Of a stretch of 64,000 nt of DNA, positions 60,526 through 64,000 are shown one piece after another. The notes below the pieces were generated by a model that was given only the letters and a program-made list of their open reading frames with translations, made no database searches and was not told the origin of the DNA. The DNA comes from Prolixibacteraceae bacterium JC049 (GTDB lineage Bacteria > Bacteroidota > Bacteroidia > Bacteroidales > Prolixibacteraceae). Where the stretch lies: positions 62,001 to 126,000 of the forward strand of contig SACZ01000007.1 of assembly GCA_023369685.1 (NCBI GenBank). The letters are read 5' to 3'. The translations under genes were made by a program, and so were the position numbers. How positions within the stretch are numbered: position 1 is the first letter of the stretch; every line of letters begins with the position of its first letter.

Positions 60526-61461
60526 ATGAATAAATATCAAGCTTATAAATTAGGAGAAATCAGAAGATTACTTGATTTCAAAGACAGTATACTGTCAAAG
60601 ATTGAAAACAACCCGTTTTTAATCAGCGCTTTTGATAAAATAGCCGCTATTTATACCGAGATTTTAACAATATCATCGGTACTGGATCAATCTATTTCCT
60701 CTATTACAAAAGAGAAAAATACTGCATTTAAACAACTTACCAACCTTTTAGGTAAAGCAACAATGAAACTGATAAGCTATGGTAAGTACAACAATTTTGA
60801 ACCTTTTGCAGAAATTAAAGGCTGTAAAATGTATGAATTGAAAAGATGCGCACAAGAGGAGCTATTGATTCATACTAGTAAAATCATTAACCTAGTAGCC
60901 CTTTATAGTGAAGAAACTACTAAGGCAGGTGTTACTCCTGAAAATATTCAGGCTATAACCGATGCCAAAGAGAAGGCCACCAAACTGGTTGATGCTCCAC
61001 ATAAAAAGAAGACTAGTAACAAAGCGTTAAATGAGCAACGAAATAAGCTTATTCATAAATACAACGCTATTAATAATGATACCATTAAAGCATATATAAC
61101 CAGTGAGTTTAAAGACTCCGATCCTGACGTATACATTAAATACAAGGAAGTTATATCAGAGCCTAAACCATCATCCTATCAATATGCCTTGAAAGGAGAG
61201 ATGAAAAGTAACGATGGTATTCCGCTAAAGAATGTAACCATTACTATTGGCGATCAAAAGCCCAAAAAACGGGGAGGAGAAAAAGGTGGTTATTACTTTA
61301 CCCATTTAGAACCCGGATTACACTCCATTAAGTTCGAATTAAAAGGGTATGTAACGCAAACCCACCATATCAATATCCGTGCAGGCATTACATTTGTGCT
61401 AAATATTGAGATGGAACAATTGCAACACCAAGAGGAAAAAGAGGTAATGGAAATGGCTTAA
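60526..61461 (+). CDS. Helical protein with C-terminal carboxypeptidase-regulatory-like domain
   Basis: A 311-aa protein without a signal peptide. Residues 1-205 are mostly helical (IRRLLDFKDSILSKIENNPFLISAFDKIAAIYTEIL and following; a four-helix-type bundle is likely). Residues 215-300 form a regulatory-like beta domain (ALKGEMKSNDGIPLKNVTITIGDQKPKKRGGEKGGYYFTHLEPGLHSIKFELKGY). I know no function for this combination. It is a single gene, with the heptad-array frame upstream and a strong terminator downstream. Confidence 0.6.
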   Translation: MNKYQAYKLGEIRRLLDFKDSILSKIENNPFLISAFDKIAAIYTEILTISSVLDQSISSITKEKNTAFKQLTNLLGKATMKLISYGKYNNFEPFAEIKGCKMYELKRCAQEELLIHTSKIINLVALYSEETTKAGVTPENIQAITDAKEKATKLVDAPHKKKTSNKALNEQRNKLIHKYNAINNDTIKAYITSEFKDSDPDVYIKYKEVISEPKPSSYQYALKGEMKSNDGIPLKNVTITIGDQKPKKRGGEKGGYYFTHLEPGLHSIKFELKGYVTQTHHINIRAGITFVLNIEMEQLQHQEEKEVMEMA

Positions 61462-61481
61462 ACCATTGTTCCCATTTAATC

Positions 61482-61517
61482 AAAAGGCACGGGCTATTAT
61501 TTGCTCGTGCCTTTTTT
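61482..61517 (+). terminator. Intrinsic terminator
   Basis: AAAAGGCACGGGC and GCTCGTGCC with an 8-base loop, followed by TTTTTT. It lies 20 bases after the stop of the 311-aa gene. Confidence 0.9.
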
Positions 61518-61702
61518 ATCATATATCAACACCGCTCAACTCCAGCCGAATGAATCCTTTTTAACTATACCACAAAAAACACAAAGTAGCTCTGAGTTAC
61601 ACAAAGAATCCGTTATAAATTCCCAGGTAGAATATGAACATTGCTAAAAATAATACCCACTTTATTTTACCATAAATATTTCCAACAGTTAACTGTTATT
61701 CC

Positions 61703-61710
61703 TATATTTG
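61703..61710 (+). promoter_or_regulatory. Promoter -7 box (TATATTTG) of the reverse-transcriptase unit
   Basis: Preceded by GTTAACTGTTATTCC, the clearest copy of the shared promoter arrangement (see 52017, 54947 and 57896). It is 121 bases before the 172-aa gene. Confidence 0.5.
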
Positions 61711-61830
61711 GAACAATAACAGCCCCCAAATACTACGCTACAGCAAATATAACAGTAATCTGAGTGGGTGTTACTAGTACATTACCAACAAGACTAAAAA
61801 GCTGCATAACAATTACAAATCAAGTACAAT

Positions 61831-62349
61831 ATGAACAAAGAGGATTTTAATAAACCATCATTAAAAATACTCAATATTATAAAAAATGGATATCAGAATG
61901 ATAAAGATTTACTCTTTCTATTCTCATCTTATATTGCATCAAATCCTGATTTTAAATACAACACAACATATCTCACGGATTCAATTGATCTCTTCTTTTC
62001 TGACTTTGAAATTTATTCTCAAAAAAAATTAATTTATGAAGAAATAATCAAATATTTAAACATACTTAATTCTTCAAAATTTGAAGTTGAAATTGAATTT
62101 GATTCAAAGTTCAAATACAACACAAAATCAAGTACAAGTCTTGAGACACTTTCTAACAACAATACCCACAATGAAACATTTGATTTTCATAAAATCGGAG
62201 CAAGGAGGTTTGCAATGAAATTAACTTTAATAACCTCCCACAATATTGAATATACACACATGATAGATAAAGATGACAAATCAAAAAAATGGGAGGAATT
62301 AGTTTCAAATTTTATGAAGATTGCTGAAAAACAAAACAATGAAAAATAG
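61831..62349 (+). CDS. Unknown protein encoded with a reverse transcriptase
   Basis: A 172-aa acidic protein of no family I recognise. Its N-terminal half is helical (DFNKPSLKILNIIKNGYQNDKDLLFLFSSYI), and a beta-type stretch (FEVEIEFDSKFKYNTKSS ... ARRFAMKLTLITSHNIEYTHMI) follows, ending in a helix. There is no signal peptide or membrane helix. The last 11 bases overlap the start of the reverse-transcriptase gene, so the two are translationally coupled and probably act together. Confidence 0.6.
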   Translation: MNKEDFNKPSLKILNIIKNGYQNDKDLLFLFSSYIASNPDFKYNTTYLTDSIDLFFSDFEIYSQKKLIYEEIIKYLNILNSSKFEVEIEFDSKFKYNTKSSTSLETLSNNNTHNETFDFHKIGARRFAMKLTLITSHNIEYTHMIDKDDKSKKWEELVSNFMKIAEKQNNEK

Positions 62350-64000
62350 TAATTTATATAAGAGAATAATAAGCAAAGAGAATATTTTTAATGCAATCTA
62401 TTCGCTTGAATCTTATGTTTTTGAGAAAGAACTCCTAATAGAAGATGATATTAAGTTGTACAACGATCTTTCAGACAAGCATAATATTAACCTTATTAAC
62501 AAGGTGGTTGAAAAGTGTATCAAGTCCATCGAAGATATTTTAACTTCTGATAGTTTATTTCAAGTAACTGTATTTTTTAAGCCAAAGAAATTCAATAAAG
62601 AGGAGAAAAAACTCGAATATCGTCCAATTCACACTTCCGATTTGATTACTCAAATATGCATTGTTGCTTTACTAAACCAATTGATGTTTGATGATTCTGA
62701 TGGAACACGAAAACTTTCAGATATAAGTAGACTGTTACCATCAAACTTTTACGGAAATATACCTAGTACAAAAATTGAACATCTATTTAAGCCTTGGAAT
62801 CGTCAATATCAAGAGTATTCAAAGAAAGCAATTGATGCTCATCGCCAATATTTTAGTTCAAAAAAATATACGCATGAGGTTAATCTTGATATAAAAAAGT
62901 TTTATCCTTCCATTAATCCAATTTTCATATATGATTTCATCCTTCAGAAATGTCCAATTACATATTTGAAAGGTGACATAAAATGCCTTGAAAAGTTGTT
63001 AGAGAAGCTACTATTCTTTGACATGTCAATTCCTAACGAGAGTTTATCTCTTTATTATCCTGAGGAACTAAAATCAGGAATTATAAGTGATAAGCTTTTT
63101 TTTAATATTGGAATCCCACAAGGTCTTCCACAAGCATATTTCTTTGGGAACCTTTGCATGGTGGTTATTTCAAAGGCTATTGAAGAGATATTCAAAGGGG
63201 AAGCATTTTATTATGTTGATGATTCCGTAATCTATACTGATAAACCTCAAAATAATTTCTTTGATAGCATTAAGACTCTAAACTCAAGGATTAACGAAGA
63301 AATCAGCAAAACTATAACTAGCATAATACGAGATAAGAGAATTAAAAAATTTCAAAACCTACTGTCGTATAATGTAAAAATTCATGACACAGAGGATGGA
63401 AAAAGTTCTCTTTCTGTAATAGACCAAGACCTTTCTTTATACCTTTTTGCAAAACCAGCTTCAAATATCTCGTTTGAAATAATTGCCTCAATGGATGAGC
63501 TAGAAGACTCCTCTTTACACGATAAGATAAGTACAATAATAGATGCAATAAAACTTCAAATTAAATATTTTGAAGACAAAACACATATTGAAGATGAGAA
63601 TGTTTTAAAATTATTAAAGAGATATAAAAAATTCTATATCAATCGCCTAAATATTTTAAGACTAAGAGATGAGAATGAGATAGATCAAAACAGAATAAAT
63701 GAGTTTTTTGAAAAATATGATCTCAATTCATCTATTGAAGAATCGGCATTCTTCTCAAGATTGGAAGATGATGTTTTTAGCGTTGAAAGTAAGCTTTTAA
63801 TCCGCCAACTTACCGTAAAACAAGAACAACAGAAAAAGATTATTAATAAAATAAAAGAATTTGAAACTAAATTTGAACGTAATGGAAGTAAGCTAAATCA
63901 TTATTTTTCCACTGTCTTAAAAAACCATGCATTATTTCAAAATCTAAAAAATAAGAGATATGAAACGTTGGAAAATATTACAATAAATACAATTGAATCA
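62339..64000 (+). CDS. Reverse transcriptase, unknown-group/defence type (3' partial)
   Basis: An ATG at 62339 opens 554 codons that run off the right edge without a stop. Reverse-transcriptase motifs are visible: RPIHTSDLITQI (95-106), motif A VNLDIKKFYPSI (Asp184), motif B GIPQGLPQA (258-266) and motif C YYVDDSVIY (Asp294, Asp295). The catalytic triad is thus intact. Residues 330-554 are helical and unlike group II intron maturase or retron tails. PQGLPQ and a long C-terminal extension suggest the UG/Abi (DRT) group of antiviral reverse transcriptases. If it is of the RT-nitrilase type, the nitrilase would lie beyond the window. Confidence 0.8.
   Translation, partial: MKNSNLYKRIISKENIFNAIYSLESYVFEKELLIEDDIKLYNDLSDKHNINLINKVVEKCIKSIEDILTSDSLFQVTVFFKPKKFNKEEKKLEYRPIHTSDLITQICIVALLNQLMFDDSDGTRKLSDISRLLPSNFYGNIPSTKIEHLFKPWNRQYQEYSKKAIDAHRQYFSSKKYTHEVNLDIKKFYPSINPIFIYDFILQKCPITYLKGDIKCLEKLLEKLLFFDMSIPNESLSLYYPEELKSGIISDKLFFNIGIPQGLPQAYFFGNLCMVVISKAIEEIFKGEAFYYVDDSVIYTDKPQNNFFDSIKTLNSRINEEISKTITSIIRDKRIKKFQNLLSYNVKIHDTEDGKSSLSVIDQDLSLYLFAKPASNISFEIIASMDELEDSSLHDKISTIIDAIKLQIKYFEDKTHIEDENVLKLLKRYKKFYINRLNILRLRDENEIDQNRINEFFEKYDLNSSIEESAFFSRLEDDVFSVESKLLIRQLTVKQEQQKKIINKIKEFETKFERNGSKLNHYFSTVLKNHALFQNLKNKRYETLENITINTIES

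Larger units (their letters stand above)
61462..61830. other. Intergenic stretch before the reverse-transcriptase unit
   Basis: About 370 bases holding a terminator (61482-61517), an ACACAAAG-rich low-complexity part (61566-61615) of a kind common between Bacteroidota genes, and the promoter box at 61703-61710. The 120-base leader after the promoter has no clear structure. Confidence 0.5.

Noticed and set aside
62339-64000. Retron or group II intron identity of the reverse transcriptase
   Set aside because: No maturase or HNH-like tail is visible in the 554 residues, and no msr/msd-like inverted repeats were seen upstream; the motif B form PQGLPQ fits UG/Abi types better.

Overview
The window looks like chromosomal DNA of a Bacteroidota bacterium, probably a marine Bacteroidales/Marinilabiliales relative (inference). 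The reasons are TAnnTTTG-type promoter boxes, a PUR-alpha-like DUF3276 gene, SusC-type plug motifs, many Sec-exported glycoside hydrolases and lipoproteins, and OmpA with thrombospondin type 3 repeats. No tRNA, rRNA, CRISPR array, transposase or phage gene was seen.

Layout. 0-2.2 kb: end of a YbbR-like gene, coaE and a TerB/J-domain gene, all overlapping. 2.3-6.6 kb: DUF3276, then a minus-strand B12 salvage operon (cobT-cobU-cobS-cobC plus an exported hypothetical) behind a clear cobalamin riboswitch. 6.7-17.4 kb: GH2 glycosidase, DUF5009 acyltransferase-like membrane protein, OmpA, argS, a small membrane protein, an orphan HEPN protein and a bifunctional PBP1A. 17.5-22.6 kb: an AT-rich three-gene cassette (PD-(D/E)XK-like nuclease component, small middle protein, SMC/Rad50-like ATPase) that fits the ABC-three-component (ABC-3C) class of conflict systems. 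22.9-34.4 kb: bPH2 proteins, DUF456, CPBP protease, ROK regulator, a divergent sugar-type gene set (dehydrogenase, aldo/keto reductase, beta-propeller hydrolase), monooxygenase-fold protein, M28 peptidase and a DUF2892 protein. 34.4-51.8 kb: pentapeptide protein, MG2-like protein with orphan plug, fucosidase, TrkH, TtcA, GntR regulator, membrane-bound LuxR protein with a heptad-repeat partner, XRE membrane protein, GH63-like enzyme, VWA protein, and an ECF sigma factor with its probable anti-sigma factor.

51.8-64 kb is a looser, AT-rich accessory region. It holds a class C hydrolase, a peptide-deformylase-like lipoprotein with a surface-export-like signal, small membrane proteins, a DMP19-like protein, an unusual pyruvate kinase relative, a TlpA lipoprotein framed by a ~200-bp direct repeat, a decayed-looking 21-nt (heptad) repeat array, a regulatory-domain protein, and at the right edge a two-gene unit encoding an unknown 172-aa protein and a truncated reverse transcriptase. 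REP-like palindromes and a recurring promoter sequence are scattered through this part.

The strongest candidates for an unusual system are the reverse-transcriptase pair at 61.8-64 kb (incomplete here), the ABC-3C cassette at 17.7-22.6 kb, the palindrome-controlled LuxR/heptad-coiled-coil pair at 43.4-45.4 kb, and the exported deformylase-like protein at 53.3 kb. All functional statements rest on motifs read by eye. No database search was possible.
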